Program-made: the position numbers and the translations under genes
Part shown: positions 4,911 through 5,306 of the stretch, one piece after another
How the letters are laid out: the number at the start of each line of letters is the position of its first letter
Numbering within the stretch: the stretch's first letter is position 1
The notes under the pieces: generated by a model
Database searches by the model: none
Seen by the model: only the letters and a program-made list of their open reading frames with translations
What the model was told of the DNA's origin: nothing
NCBI GenBank assembly: GCA_903953985.1
Contig: CAJBLW010000049.1
Coordinates: 1 to 5,306, forward strand
Direction: 5' to 3'
Origin: an uncultured Burkholderiales bacterium
GTDB taxonomy: Bacteria; Pseudomonadota; Gammaproteobacteria; Burkholderiales; Burkholderiaceae_C
DNA: 5,306 bases

Positions 4911-5306
4911 TCAGGTTGCCGGGTCTTTTTGCATGCGTGCACTCTTCCAGTACACGTCATCGCCGCCATTCATGCGGTTGAGCACGCGGGCCAACACGAA
5001 CATCAAATCGGACAAACGGTTGAGGTATTGGCGCGGCGTGTCGTTCAAGGCTTCTTCGTTGCCCAGGGCCACGCAAGCCCGCTCGGCGCGACGGGCCACA
5101 GTGCGGCACACATGGGCCTGCGATGCACCCCGTGTGCCGGCAGGCAAGATGAACTCTTCCAACTTGGGCAGCTGGGCGTTGTACTTTTCGAGGGCCTCGT
5201 CCAGGGCCGCCACCGCTTCTTCCTTGAGCAGCTCAAAGCCGGGAATGGACAGCTCACCCCCCAGGTTGAAAAGCTGGTGCTGCACTTCCACCAACACTTC
5301 GCGCAC
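4911..5306 (-). CDS. Cob(I)alamin adenosyltransferase, PduO type, partial (N-terminus beyond right edge)
   Basis: This enzyme transfers the adenosyl group of ATP to cob(I)alamin, making coenzyme B12 for mutases such as methylmalonyl-CoA mutase. The 131 visible residues are the C-terminal two thirds of a family of about 185-190 residues; the N-terminal ATP-binding segment (TGDxGxT-like) lies past the right edge. The first visible codon is an internal GTG (valine), not a start: the fragment opens with VREVLVEVQHQLFNLGGEL, a core family helix. Later motifs are FILPAGT (52-58), HVCRTVARRAERACVAL (65-81) and YLNRLSDLMFVLAR (94-107). By alignment from memory, Arg68, Arg72, Arg73 and Glu75 match human MMAB residues Arg186, Arg190, Arg191 and Glu193, and Asn96/Arg97/Asp100 match the second conserved block, so the visible part looks functional. 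It is distinct from the CobA/BtuR and EutT families. The stop is 59 bases before the next gene on the same strand, so a shared transcript is possible. Confidence 0.93.
   Translation of the reverse strand: MREVLVEVQHQLFNLGGELSIPGFELLKEEAVAALDEALEKYNAQLPKLEEFILPAGTRGASQAHVCRTVARRAERACVALGNEEALNDTPRQYLNRLSDLMFVLARVLNRMNGGDDVYWKSARMQKDPAT

Noticed and set aside
5304..5306. GTG at the right edge as the start of the adenosyltransferase
   Set aside because: The conserved family sequence begins well before this valine, so the codon is internal and the gene continues past the edge.

Overview
The window looks like a chromosomal segment of a GC-rich betaproteobacterium, most likely a Burkholderiales/Comamonadaceae member (Limnohabitans-, Rhodoferax- or Polaromonas-like). 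This is inferred from base and codon composition and from the gene families present; no marker gene fixes the taxon. The window holds four ordinary metabolic or transport genes and one small toxin-antitoxin pair. I see no rRNA, tRNA, CRISPR array, insertion sequence or prophage, and no stretch of more than 300 bases without a gene.

Layout. (1) From the left edge to about 643, minus strand: most of a TatT-type lipoprotein of a TRAP transporter, cut by the left edge. Its partner genes (DctP/Q/M-type) would be expected further left, outside the window. (2) 644-833: divergent intergenic region. (3) 834-1811, plus strand: a tetrahydrodipicolinate N-succinyltransferase (DapD, lysine/diaminopimelate pathway) that resembles the long actinobacterial form rather than the short E. 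coli form, followed by a strong, probably bidirectional terminator at 1834-1868. (4) 1889-2511, minus strand: a type II toxin-antitoxin operon, with a ribbon-helix-helix antitoxin upstream and a PIN-domain ribonuclease toxin downstream. They overlap by 4 bases (GTGA), and repeats that look like an operator lie just upstream at 2547-2586. (5) 2731-4851, minus strand: acetoacetyl-CoA synthetase. (6) 4911 to the right edge, minus strand: the C-terminal two thirds of a PduO-type cob(I)alamin adenosyltransferase, transcribed toward the acetoacetyl-CoA synthetase.

How the parts relate. The adenosyltransferase and acetoacetyl-CoA synthetase point the same way with a short gap and may be co-transcribed, although the gap carries inverted repeats and a possible promoter. 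One makes the coenzyme B12 used by mutases such as methylmalonyl-CoA mutase; the other activates acetoacetate, for example from polyhydroxybutyrate or ketone-body breakdown. A direct pathway link is an inference only. DapD and TatT are divergent and functionally unrelated. The toxin-antitoxin pair sits between unrelated core genes, as a mobile or addiction cassette often does.

I found no clearly new multi-gene system. The points most worth a second look are the actinobacterial-type DapD, the TatT gene that runs off the left edge, and the operator-like repeats of the toxin-antitoxin operon.
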